Shown in pieces: positions 29,397 through 37,991 of a DNA stretch of 64,000 bases (positions are counted from its first letter, which is position 1; each line of letters begins with the position of its first letter). The DNA is taken from contig NZ_LT799838.1 of the NCBI RefSeq assembly GCF_900168255.1, positions 1,922,001-1,986,000 on the forward strand, read 5' to 3'. Both the position numbers and the translations under genes were made by a program. This stretch comes from Psychrobacter sp. DAB_AL43B (lineage in GTDB: Bacteria > Pseudomonadota > Gammaproteobacteria > Pseudomonadales > Moraxellaceae). The notes under the pieces were generated by a model. That model did not search any database, was not told the DNA's origin, and was given only the letters and a program-made list of their open reading frames with translations.

Positions 29397-30839
29397 TTAT
29401 ACAGTAGCCGTTTTTTTATAACGACTCACGCCAGCGATAATCGTTTCTTCAATCACCCTATCATCACCCAACATCATCAGCACAAATAACTGCTCATCAA
29501 GCGACTTAGTTTGTGTCATACGGCGCTCCATTAAATCAGTGCCACTCATATCTATCACCACAAAATCTGCTTCTTTATTAGGCATAAAGTTACCGATTTT
29601 ATTGTCTAATAATAGCGACTGGGCGTTGCCTAAGGTAATCTGATACAACCCTTGATGCGCTGATAACGGATTTTTTTGTAATTGCTGCACTTTATAAGCT
29701 TCTGATAACGTGGTCAGCATCGATAGACTGGTTCCTGCGCCTACATCGGTGGCAATACTCACACCGGTATAACTCAAAGTTTTTGACAAATCAAACAAGC
29801 CACTACCTAAAAATAAATTGGACGTTGGGCAATGGGCGATTTGGGTACCAGTAACACGCAGCACTTCATACTCTGGCGTTTCAAGGTAGATACCATGCGC
29901 CAAGGTGGTACGCCGACCCAATAATCCCAAATCGTGATAAACGTCCAAATAGCCTTTATGATTGGGATAAAGCTCACGTACAAAGGCAATCTCATCGAGG
30001 TTTTCGGCCAGATGCGTTTGCAAATAAACGCTGTCATAGCTGCGATAGAGCTCGCCGGTCATTTGTAATTGCTTAGGCGTTGACGTAATCGCAAATCTTG
30101 GCGTAATCGCCACATGCTGACGTCCGTGCTCATGCCATTTATCAATGATATTCTGTGTATCGCGAATACCTTGTTCGGTCGGCACACACAAATGCTCAGG
30201 CGCATTTTGATCCATCAATACATTACCGGTAATCATACGCGTATTCAGGCGACTGCTTTCGGTAAAGAACGATTCTACTGACTGTGGATGACTGGTAGAG
30301 AATACCAAGGCACTGGTCGTACCGTTGGCGAGTAGCTGGTTTAAAAAGAACTGCGCGGTATCATCAGCAATCTTTGGGTCACCAAAATTGGCTTCAGTCA
30401 CAAAAGTATAGTTATTTAACCAATCAAGCAATTGCTCACCAAAAGCCGCAATCATATCTATCTGCGGATAGTGCACATGAGTGTCAATAAACCCTGGCAT
30501 GATGAGCTTATCTTGGTAATCATGAATCTGTACTGGTGCTTTGCCTGCTTGGACACCACCATTACCATAGGTAGACAACATCGACGTACAATGGCCATAA
30601 TCAACCACAATACCGGTCACATCATCGACCACAAGCGCACCATTAGCAATATATTCAGGATAAACTTTCACGCCTGCAACGACAGGTAACAAGGTGACGT
30701 TCTTATCTACCACCGTGATGTTTGGGCGCTCAGCATTTGTTAAATCAGTCGTGTCCGAATTAGTGCGCTGCATTCTTTCAGCCAAATTCTCTTCAGTCAG
30801 ATAATGCAGTAACTGCGCTTGATAAATATGTATGGTCAT
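29397..30839 (-). CDS. guaD: Guanine deaminase
   Basis: Guanine deaminase converts guanine to xanthine and ammonia in the cytoplasm. It is an amidohydrolase TIM barrel with one zinc. Visible are the metal motif PGFIDTHVHYPQIDMI, the LQTHLAENLDEIAFV segment with HAEN-like residues, LAHGIYLE, and ATDVGAGTSLSML near the end of the barrel. About 480 residues is slightly longer than E. coli GuaD (439). ATG 30839 is preferred to an in-frame start at 30851. It closes the xdhA-xdhB-xdhC-guaD group, where xanthine dehydrogenase takes its product to urate. Confidence 0.95.
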   Translation of the reverse strand: MTIHIYQAQLLHYLTEENLAERMQRTNSDTTDLTNAERPNITVVDKNVTLLPVVAGVKVYPEYIANGALVVDDVTGIVVDYGHCTSMLSTYGNGGVQAGKAPVQIHDYQDKLIMPGFIDTHVHYPQIDMIAAFGEQLLDWLNNYTFVTEANFGDPKIADDTAQFFLNQLLANGTTSALVFSTSHPQSVESFFTESSRLNTRMITGNVLMDQNAPEHLCVPTEQGIRDTQNIIDKWHEHGRQHVAITPRFAITSTPKQLQMTGELYRSYDSVYLQTHLAENLDEIAFVRELYPNHKGYLDVYHDLGLLGRRTTLAHGIYLETPEYEVLRVTGTQIAHCPTSNLFLGSGLFDLSKTLSYTGVSIATDVGAGTSLSMLTTLSEAYKVQQLQKNPLSAHQGLYQITLGNAQSLLLDNKIGNFMPNKEADFVVIDMSGTDLMERRMTQTKSLDEQLFVLMMLGDDRVIEETIIAGVSRYKKTATV

Positions 30840-31034
30840 AAAAAAGCTCACAATAATGGATAAGTATTTCGGTTAAAAATTAATCCCTATTATCTATCCA
30901 CCCTAATACGAGCACAAAGTTACTGAACGCAGCCCATAGAATATTATGGCTGACGAAGCTGATAACAATGTTATAAAGGTAGGTAGACAGATAAATAGAT
31001 AATTAAAAAACCTGTCGATTAGGGTTAATATTCG

Positions 31035-32072
31035 TTATAAATCATTATAAAGCTGCATCACTTGCGCCGCGATAGAGATAGCGACTGCCATTGGCTCTTT
31101 TCCACCAGTCTTAAGTCCGATTGGCATGGTCAATTTATCAACTATTTGCTCATTATAATCACGCTGCAGTAGACGATCTCTGAAACGCTTGGCTTTAGTC
31201 GCTGAGCTGATACAACCAAGATAAGGTAATGAAGATAACAGGCTGGTGCTGACGTTAGGAACATTATTGGTAATGCTATTTGTATCAACATTAGCATCAA
31301 TTTTCATATAAGTATCAAGCGTGGCACGCACCAAATCAAAATCAAGGCTGTGATCATGAGTCATGACTAGGATAAAATACTGAGTGCCTTTTTTTATTGA
31401 CGCATTTGCTGAGGCACTTTTAAAGCTCTTAGTGACAAACGGTTGGATAAAATCCACCGGATCTTCATCAATATGTGGGCGAATATGGGTAGGCAATTGA
31501 TAAGTCACTTGTCCATCTGCCGTGCCAGCATCAGCGCTCAAATAACCCTTGAACATCTCAGCACGGCTGTCTACCCAATCTACTTGGCAAGGTAACTCAG
31601 CAAGTATGGTCATTAAGGCGGCTGCTACGTGTCCTGCACCAAATACCAATAGCGACATCGGCGGCGTCACATTAAAGCATTCAAACATAACTGTGACACT
31701 ACCGCCGCAGCATTGGGCTAATTTAGCGCCCAATGGATAGTGCTTGGTGTAGACTGCTTCACGACGTACTGCTTGTGCCTTTTCAGACTTGCCTTCTTTT
31801 AATGGTTTAAAACCTCTTGACTCATTTGGATCTAGCTCCCCATTGAGCAATTGCCTAGCAGTGATCGTCACATCATGCTCAAGACTACCGCCGCCCAAGG
31901 TGTCACAGCACGCATCAAGCGTGACAATCATTTTAGATTGTAGCTCTCGAGGTGCTGAGCCATTCACGGCAACGACAGTCGCCAAAACGTGCGCCATACC
32001 TTGCTGCTGATATTGCACCAGTCCATCATACCAACGAGTTGGCGGCACCTTTAGCGATAATGAATTATTCAC
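31035..32072 (-). CDS. xdhC: Xanthine dehydrogenase accessory protein XdhC
   Basis: XdhC binds molybdenum cofactor, protects it and helps add the terminal sulfur ligand before insertion into XdhB. The protein of about 345 residues has the N-terminal XdhC/CoxI domain (MAHVLATVVAVNGSAPRELQSKM, here in parts: VLATVVAVNGSAPRE) with GGGSLEHDV, and the C-terminal Rossmann-like domain (LLVFGAGHVAAALM). GTG 32072 overlaps the end of xdhB by a few bases and is my preferred start; an ATG 30 bases upstream is possible. The tight overlap implies translational coupling with xdhB. Confidence 0.9.
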   Translation of the reverse strand: MNNSLSLKVPPTRWYDGLVQYQQQGMAHVLATVVAVNGSAPRELQSKMIVTLDACCDTLGGGSLEHDVTITARQLLNGELDPNESRGFKPLKEGKSEKAQAVRREAVYTKHYPLGAKLAQCCGGSVTVMFECFNVTPPMSLLVFGAGHVAAALMTILAELPCQVDWVDSRAEMFKGYLSADAGTADGQVTYQLPTHIRPHIDEDPVDFIQPFVTKSFKSASANASIKKGTQYFILVMTHDHSLDFDLVRATLDTYMKIDANVDTNSITNNVPNVSTSLLSSLPYLGCISSATKAKRFRDRLLQRDYNEQIVDKLTMPIGLKTGGKEPMAVAISIAAQVMQLYNDL

Positions 32073-34635
32073 TGTGCGCAGGTCCACGAGCCGTTGAAAC
32101 ATTAGGATTTTCTATGGCTTCAGGTTGCTCGTCAAACAACTGACCTTCAGACTCTGGTGGATTTACATCTTTACCATGAGGCACTTGCTGCGGCTTGACT
32201 CGATCATCATCGATACCACAATTGTCATCAGTCAGCGTTAAACTCTCAACAGTTTCTGCCTCTGCTTTAGAAGCGATTTCCCATTCTTGACCTTGCATAC
32301 GCATCACTGCTTTGAGTACCGCCTCCGGCGTCGCAGGCATAGTCAAATCTGGATTTTTCTTACAATCACCCAAGCTCGCTACTGCATTATTAATCGCACA
32401 CCAAACACTAGCGGCTAGCATAAATGGCGGCTCACCAACGGCTTTAGAGTTATAAATGGTCTGCTCTTCATTTTTACGATCGAACAGTTTGACACTCCAT
32501 TGCTTAGGCAAGTCATGGGCGGTCGGAATCTTATAATTAGCCGCACTGTTAGAAGCTAAATTACCTTTTTTATCCCAAATCAGCTCTTCAGCCGTCAGCC
32601 AGCCCATGCCTTGTACAAAAGCACCTTCAATCTGACCAATATCCACAGCAGGGTTAATCGATTGCCCGACATCGTGCAAGATATCGCAGCGCAGTACCTT
32701 GTACTCTCCCGTTAAAATATCAATTTCTACCTCAGCACAGGCGGCACCCAAGGCAAAATAAAAGAAAGGTCGACCCCACGCTTTTGAGCGATCATAAAAT
32801 ATCTTGGGTGTTTTATAGTAGCCAGTAGAAGACAAACTAATACGATGCTGATAAGCCAGTAAGACAAAATCGGCAAAGGTGAGCACTTCTTTATCACCGA
32901 TATAGACATGGTTATTTTCAAACTTGATATCTTCTGCCATTACCTGAAAGTGTTCAGCGGCAAACTCAACCATACGGTCTCTGATCGTGATACAAGCATT
33001 TTGCGCCGCTTTGCCATTCATATCAGTGCCCGATGAGGCAGCAGTCGGTGACGTATTCGGTACTTTGTCCGTGCGGGTCGCTGTTGCTTTTACGGTATCT
33101 AAATCGACATCAAATTCATTGGCGACGATTTGGGCAATTTTAATATACAGCCCTTGTCCCATCTCAGTACCACCGTGATTGACCTGAATCGTACCATCAG
33201 TGTAGATAAGCACCAAAGCTCCCGCTTGATTCAACGTCTGCACGGTAAATGAAATACCGAATTTCACAGGGGTTAAGGCAAGCCCTAAACGCTTATCACT
33301 ACCCTCAGCCTCCGCTTTTTTATTGGCTGCTGTAATTTGCTGACGGCGCTTATCATACTCATTGTCATCTGCTAGCGTCTGCATAATAGTAACCAAATCA
33401 AAATGCTCAATCGGTTGACCATAATGGGTGCTTTGACCGTTTTGATATAAGTTTGCCAGACGCACCTGCAAAGGATCTTTTCCTAAAGTATAGGCGATAT
33501 GATCCATCATATATTCAGCTGTCAGCAGACCTTGTGGACCACCAAAACCTCGATAAGCGGTATTAGATACTGTGTGAGTCTTGCAGCGGTGACCGGCTAT
33601 CTGCGCGGCTGGATAATAATAGGCATTATCGCAGTGGAACATCGCGCGATCGACGATAGCATCAGATAAATCAGGCGAATAACCACACAATCCTGACAGC
33701 TGCATATCGACGCCTAACACTTGACCTGCGTCATTGACACCGACATCATATCGATTAGAGAATTCATGACGCTTACCCGTCACGACCATATCATCCTGAC
33801 GATCTAAGCGCATACTTACTGGCACATTTTGGCGCTTGGCAACAATACCGCACAAGCACGCCCATGCGGCTGCTTGCGTTTCTTTACCGCCAAAGCCGCC
33901 ACCCATTCGGCGCACAATAGTCGTAACGGCATGAAAAGGCAAATCAACCACTTCCGCAACCAACTGCTGTACCTCACTCGGATGCTGCGATGAAGTATAA
34001 ACTTCAAGACCACCATCATCACAAGGCACGACATAGGATACCTGCCCTTCAAGATAAAAATGCTCTTGGCCAAGCATATGAATATGTCCTGCAATGCGCG
34101 TCGGTGCCGTATCGAGTGCGGCTGCCGCATCTCCGCGCTCCATAAAATGACTGGGACGCACAAACTGCTCTTGCTTTAGCGCCTCATCAATAGTGAGAAT
34201 CGCTGGTAATGGCTCATACTCTACAATAGCGTGAAGGGTGGCTTTTTTGGCGGCACGATGACTGGTTGCGACGACGGCAAATAAGGTTTGACCGACATAT
34301 TCTGTGATCTCATCTACCATCAATGGATCACCATCAAAAACCGGTCCGATATCAGTCTTGGCTGGCAAATCTTTAAAAGTAATGACATCGATTACGCCAT
34401 CGGCTGCCCTTACCGCACTCAAATCCATGCTTAATACGCGTGCGTGAGCATGAGCACTTTTTCCAACCGCTAAATGCAGGGTGCTTTGTGGCTTCAGCAT
34501 GTCATCTACATAGGTGGCGGTTCCCATCACATGACTAATAGCACTGTCATGCTTGGCTCCGGTACCGATTTTATTTTTGGGTGGACGTTGTCTGCGAATA
34601 CTATAGCTGTCAAATAATGAAGAATGATGACTCAT
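32065..34635 (-). CDS. xdhB: Xanthine dehydrogenase molybdopterin-binding subunit
   Basis: The large subunit of xanthine dehydrogenase carries the molybdenum cofactor that hydroxylates hypoxanthine and xanthine to urate. The 856-residue protein starts with HDSAISHVMGTATYVDDM and contains VRRMGGGFGGKETQAAAWA, the QVNHGGTEMGQGLYIKIAQI cofactor loop (quoted in part: GGTEMGQGLYIKIAQ) and KAVGEPPFMLAASVW with the catalytic Glu. The last 85 residues are a polar tail beyond the usual domain end. It follows xdhA after an unusually long 248-base spacer and overlaps xdhC. Confidence 0.97.
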   Translation of the reverse strand: MSHHSSLFDSYSIRRQRPPKNKIGTGAKHDSAISHVMGTATYVDDMLKPQSTLHLAVGKSAHAHARVLSMDLSAVRAADGVIDVITFKDLPAKTDIGPVFDGDPLMVDEITEYVGQTLFAVVATSHRAAKKATLHAIVEYEPLPAILTIDEALKQEQFVRPSHFMERGDAAAALDTAPTRIAGHIHMLGQEHFYLEGQVSYVVPCDDGGLEVYTSSQHPSEVQQLVAEVVDLPFHAVTTIVRRMGGGFGGKETQAAAWACLCGIVAKRQNVPVSMRLDRQDDMVVTGKRHEFSNRYDVGVNDAGQVLGVDMQLSGLCGYSPDLSDAIVDRAMFHCDNAYYYPAAQIAGHRCKTHTVSNTAYRGFGGPQGLLTAEYMMDHIAYTLGKDPLQVRLANLYQNGQSTHYGQPIEHFDLVTIMQTLADDNEYDKRRQQITAANKKAEAEGSDKRLGLALTPVKFGISFTVQTLNQAGALVLIYTDGTIQVNHGGTEMGQGLYIKIAQIVANEFDVDLDTVKATATRTDKVPNTSPTAASSGTDMNGKAAQNACITIRDRMVEFAAEHFQVMAEDIKFENNHVYIGDKEVLTFADFVLLAYQHRISLSSTGYYKTPKIFYDRSKAWGRPFFYFALGAACAEVEIDILTGEYKVLRCDILHDVGQSINPAVDIGQIEGAFVQGMGWLTAEELIWDKKGNLASNSAANYKIPTAHDLPKQWSVKLFDRKNEEQTIYNSKAVGEPPFMLAASVWCAINNAVASLGDCKKNPDLTMPATPEAVLKAVMRMQGQEWEIASKAEAETVESLTLTDDNCGIDDDRVKPQQVPHGKDVNPPESEGQLFDEQPEAIENPNVSTARGPAHSE

Positions 34636-34883
34636 GGTGGCTCTCTCTTATATTTTTAGCAAAACCTATAATGCCTGCTTATAGCGTTTTGGCTGTATTA
34701 TGAAAGCTATGTAGTAACTGCTTTTTAGTAGATAATCTAAAAAAAGCTGCGTTGCAAAATCATAGCTATCAGCATAATACTTTATGATAAATATCAGTAT
34801 TTATAGCAAATATCGGTGTTTGACTTGCCTGTACGTGAAAGCGTATTTAGATATTAAAAAACTCTATACAACGTTCATAAACG

Positions 34884-36560
34884 TTAAGCGCTTTCAGCTT
34901 TTACATCTGCTACCAATTGCTTACCGCATTTAATAATTAGCCGCTGCACCACATGCATACGATATTCACGACTGGCTCTAACGTCAGTCATTGGCGATAC
35001 ATCCATCGCTAACATTTTTGATGCCGTCTCAAAACTGACAACTTCAACAGCTTGCCCGATCAGTGCTTGCTGACATTTTGCAGCCAATAAAGGAATCGCT
35101 GCCATACCGCCAAGACCAAGTCTTACATTTTCAATCGTCAAGCCATCTGCTGACAGATCAATTCTCGCTGCCAATAAGCAGGCCGAAATATCATCTTCGT
35201 AACGCTTACTAATCTTATGAATATAGAGATGCTGATTGTCTTGCATCAGCGGAATATGCAGGGCAACCACGTAACTACCAGCACGTAGCTTGGTCTTTTT
35301 ATAATCTAAAAAGAATTCAGATAAAGGAATAATTTCGTCAATGCAAGACGCTTGATTTGAATGAACATCATTAGTATTGGTATTGTCTGAGCCATAAACA
35401 GCTGCGCAATGACGGATATGAATATGAGCATCTAATGCCAATAAAATGGGAGGTAAGTCGCCAATTGGTGAAGCGTTAGCGACATTACCTCCGATCGTAC
35501 CCATATTACGGATTTGCGGCGAGGCAATACGTTCAAATAAGTTGGCAAAGTTGGGAAAGTATTGCTCAAGGACAGGCAGCATTTGCTTATAGCTCATGCC
35601 AGCACCCAATACTAAAGATGGTATTTCTATTTGCTCTGAAGCTTGCTTGCCTTTTGATTCTGTATCTTTTGATTGTTTGCCATTGAGAGATTTAGAATCC
35701 GTAAGCGACCAAGATTTTAGCTCGTCAATCGCTGACAGTTGTACGATAACATCATGATCGACTAAGTGCTGCGTCACACTCAAGCCCAAATCGGTCCCAC
35801 CCGCCCAAATAGTCGCCTTTGGATGTGCGGCTAACACTTGATTGAGCTCATCAATGGACTGCGGAATGAACAGCTTACGCGACGCTTGAGTAAGAGCAGG
35901 CGCGATAGTCCCCGATGTGCTTGAAGCCGCTTGGCTGCTATTAGCCATCGCATCTGTCGCTAGACTGATGGTTAAGTCTTTAGCTATTATCTGATCAGCA
36001 TCACGTTGTCTGCCAATCTCACTCATTACTAAACCAGCATCGATAATAGGACGATAACCTGTACAGCGACATAGATTTCCCGATATTGAAGCGACAATGT
36101 CATCATAGCTAAGATCGTCAGTCGTCGTCCCTTCTGCTACTTGCAGACGATGATTTTCATAGGTACTTGCCAGCGTCATGACAAAGCCAGGCGTACAAAA
36201 GCCGCACTGCGAACCATGAAAATCTACCATGGCTTGCTGCGCTGGGTGCAATAAAGCACGATCTGGATGATTGGCAGGATTGTCCGCGATATAAGCGGCC
36301 GTCATCAGATGATGACCATCCATCAAGGACAGTAAAGTGATACAAGAGTTGAGGGTATAAAAAGGGGCTTGAGCAGATTGATCTGCATCCTGAGTAGGTA
36401 GCTTTTGCGCCATAATGGTACAAGCGCCGCAGTCACCACTACCGCAGCCTTCCTTGGTATCTGTTTGCTTTTCATGCAAGCGCAGATATTCAAGTACCGT
36501 GGTATTCGGATTGAGGTCAGTTAGCTGCTTATATTTACCGTTCAAATAAAAATGAATCAT
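34884..36560 (-). CDS. xdhA: Xanthine dehydrogenase small subunit (2Fe-2S and FAD domains)
   Basis: The small subunit passes electrons from the molybdenum site through two [2Fe-2S] clusters to FAD and NAD+. The 558-residue protein has the plant-ferredoxin cluster EGCGSGDCGACTIM (about residues 38-51), the second cluster cysteines in QCGFCTPGFVM and GNLCRCTGYRPI, and the FAD domain beginning IWAGGTDLGLSV and including IRNMGTIGGNVANASPIGDLP. The C-terminal CO-dehydrogenase flavoprotein domain completes it. The linker between the iron-sulfur and FAD parts is Ser/Ala rich. It is the first gene of the xdhABC-guaD group. Confidence 0.97.
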   Translation of the reverse strand: MIHFYLNGKYKQLTDLNPNTTVLEYLRLHEKQTDTKEGCGSGDCGACTIMAQKLPTQDADQSAQAPFYTLNSCITLLSLMDGHHLMTAAYIADNPANHPDRALLHPAQQAMVDFHGSQCGFCTPGFVMTLASTYENHRLQVAEGTTTDDLSYDDIVASISGNLCRCTGYRPIIDAGLVMSEIGRQRDADQIIAKDLTISLATDAMANSSQAASSTSGTIAPALTQASRKLFIPQSIDELNQVLAAHPKATIWAGGTDLGLSVTQHLVDHDVIVQLSAIDELKSWSLTDSKSLNGKQSKDTESKGKQASEQIEIPSLVLGAGMSYKQMLPVLEQYFPNFANLFERIASPQIRNMGTIGGNVANASPIGDLPPILLALDAHIHIRHCAAVYGSDNTNTNDVHSNQASCIDEIIPLSEFFLDYKKTKLRAGSYVVALHIPLMQDNQHLYIHKISKRYEDDISACLLAARIDLSADGLTIENVRLGLGGMAAIPLLAAKCQQALIGQAVEVVSFETASKMLAMDVSPMTDVRASREYRMHVVQRLIIKCGKQLVADVKAESA

Positions 36561-37284
36561 AGCAATGCTCAGCTGTCAGAATAAAAGGAAGATAAAATAA
36601 TACTTTTATCTCTAATCGAATAATAAAATTTTAACAATCAGTATCTTAAAGGATAGTCGCGCACAAACGCTCTGTCCTTAAGTTAGTACTTAATTACCAT
36701 GTTAATAAAATTTATACGATGACGATCATCATACCTACATCAATACTGAAAGTTATACGGGTATTGAATAAGCTGACTGCCTATCTGACTACTGACTTGC
36801 TCAGGCTTAATCTGTTTGCGGTTTGAAATTTTCAATTTACCAATCATGTATGAGCATTATTAGTAAATCTGAAAGCGGTAATAAGGGTTCGGGTATAGGC
36901 TTAACTACCCTATCGGAAAATCGGAGAATATAAGCATAAACAAATCCTTTTTCTATGGCTTAAGGTACATCAACATTCCGTGTTGAAGGCGTTCAGCAGC
37001 CATTTAGCGAATAATTGCTGACTAAACGGTTAATTTATATTATCACTATCTTTATTTAACTTACAACTTAAAAAAACATGTCATTTCGTTTAAAAACCAA
37101 AAAAACTCATAAAATAGTCGTTATCGGCTAGAAACCTTAACTATCCTTAGTCAAAAGCCACACCTTAGTCAAAAGCCATAAAATTAAATTGAGATATAAA
37201 AAAACGGTCAGTAACTATTCACCAAAGCTCTTGGAAAATAATTACTGGCCGTCATTCTTGTGATTCTATCTTTTTTTATAGCAG
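36561..37284. other. 724-base spacer between xdhA and the putA unit
   Basis: No gene is seen. The left part should hold the xdhA promoter. The right end contains the terminator of the putA unit, listed separately. The middle is plain AT-rich DNA without a convincing protein frame. Confidence 0.6.
37198..37253 (-). terminator. Terminator of the putA unit
   Basis: ACGGTCAGTAA pairs with TTACTGGCCGT (11 bp, one G-U). Read on the minus strand it is followed by seven T. It lies about 30-90 bases after the stop of the PutA C-terminal-domain gene. Confidence 0.82.
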
Positions 37285-37977
37285 TTACTCTGTGCCAAGC
37301 TCCAATAAGCTAGCATTACCACCGATTGCTGTGGTATTGATCGTTCTTACGCGCTCAGTGACAAAGCGATAGAGATAATCAGGCGTCAGCATCTCTGACA
37401 AGCCTTCCATGTCAGTGACCGCAATTACTTGCGTTAAAATACCATCGGTATTGGCAAGCTCTTGGCTGATTACTTGCACTTCGCTCTGATTACCAGCGAC
37501 AGCCACTTGCGCTAGACGGTCTATATACAATAGCGTAATCGTTTGCGAATCATTAGCAACGCTCAGCACATCATCACTGATACCAGACTCATAGAGGATT
37601 TTTGCTGCTTCATTACACATCTCATCTTGGCTTGGGCAATGCAATATTACTTCGTTACCGGTTAATAGCGCTGCTACCAATTGCCCAAGCACTGCCATTG
37701 CGCGGGCAGACTCGCCACCGATGACCATTGTCTTACCACGGGCGGTCACATACAAATCATTTGTTTCACCAGTAGCCCCAGTCATACGATGTACTTCATC
37801 CAGCATAGGCGCAGCACTCAATAAATGAGCAAACAAACGCTTTGCTTTATTGGCATCACCGGTAAGCAATGCCAATTTTGGAATGGCCGCTTGTATATAA
37901 ATGGCACGATCTAATGCGCTAAGTAATCGCCAAGCTTCACAAACCTGGGCATGGTTTTTTTTGAATTCAGTCGCCAT
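37285..37977 (-). CDS. Stand-alone C-terminal ALDH-superfamily domain of PutA
   Basis: The 230-residue product corresponds to the C-terminal domain that, in long PutA proteins such as that of E. coli, follows the P5C dehydrogenase in the same chain. The match is visible in GATGETNDLYVTARGKTMVI, in AVLGQLVAALLTGNEVILHC, and above all in the end RTINTTAIGGNASLLELG, equivalent to the conserved C-terminal motif that closes the PRODH-P5CDH substrate tunnel. It lacks the dehydrogenase's catalytic Cys. The gene starts 11 bases after the putA stop, in another frame, with TAAGGAG overlapping that stop and seven bases before its ATG. It is thus a separate, translationally coupled partner rather than a read error. 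That it binds PutA is inference. Confidence 0.85.
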   Translation of the reverse strand: MATEFKKNHAQVCEAWRLLSALDRAIYIQAAIPKLALLTGDANKAKRLFAHLLSAAPMLDEVHRMTGATGETNDLYVTARGKTMVIGGESARAMAVLGQLVAALLTGNEVILHCPSQDEMCNEAAKILYESGISDDVLSVANDSQTITLLYIDRLAQVAVAGNQSEVQVISQELANTDGILTQVIAVTDMEGLSEMLTPDYLYRFVTERVRTINTTAIGGNASLLELGTE

Positions 37978-37984
37978 GTTGCTA

Positions 37985-37991
37985 CTCCTTA
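37985..37991 (-). promoter_or_regulatory. Shine-Dalgarno overlapping the putA stop codon
   Basis: On the minus strand TAAGGAG contains the putA stop TAA and is the full anti-16S complement. Seven bases (TAGCAAC) separate it from the ATG of the C-terminal-domain gene. This placement suggests re-initiation by ribosomes ending putA. Confidence 0.85.

Noticed and set aside
36870..36950. tRNA-like sequence with GGTTCGGGT
   Set aside because: It cannot be folded into acceptor, anticodon and T arms; no CCA or matching acceptor stem.
37978..37991. Frameshift or sequencing error splitting putA
   Set aside because: The perfect Shine-Dalgarno at proper spacing and the natural tail after the dehydrogenase argue for two real genes, although the frame difference alone could be an error.
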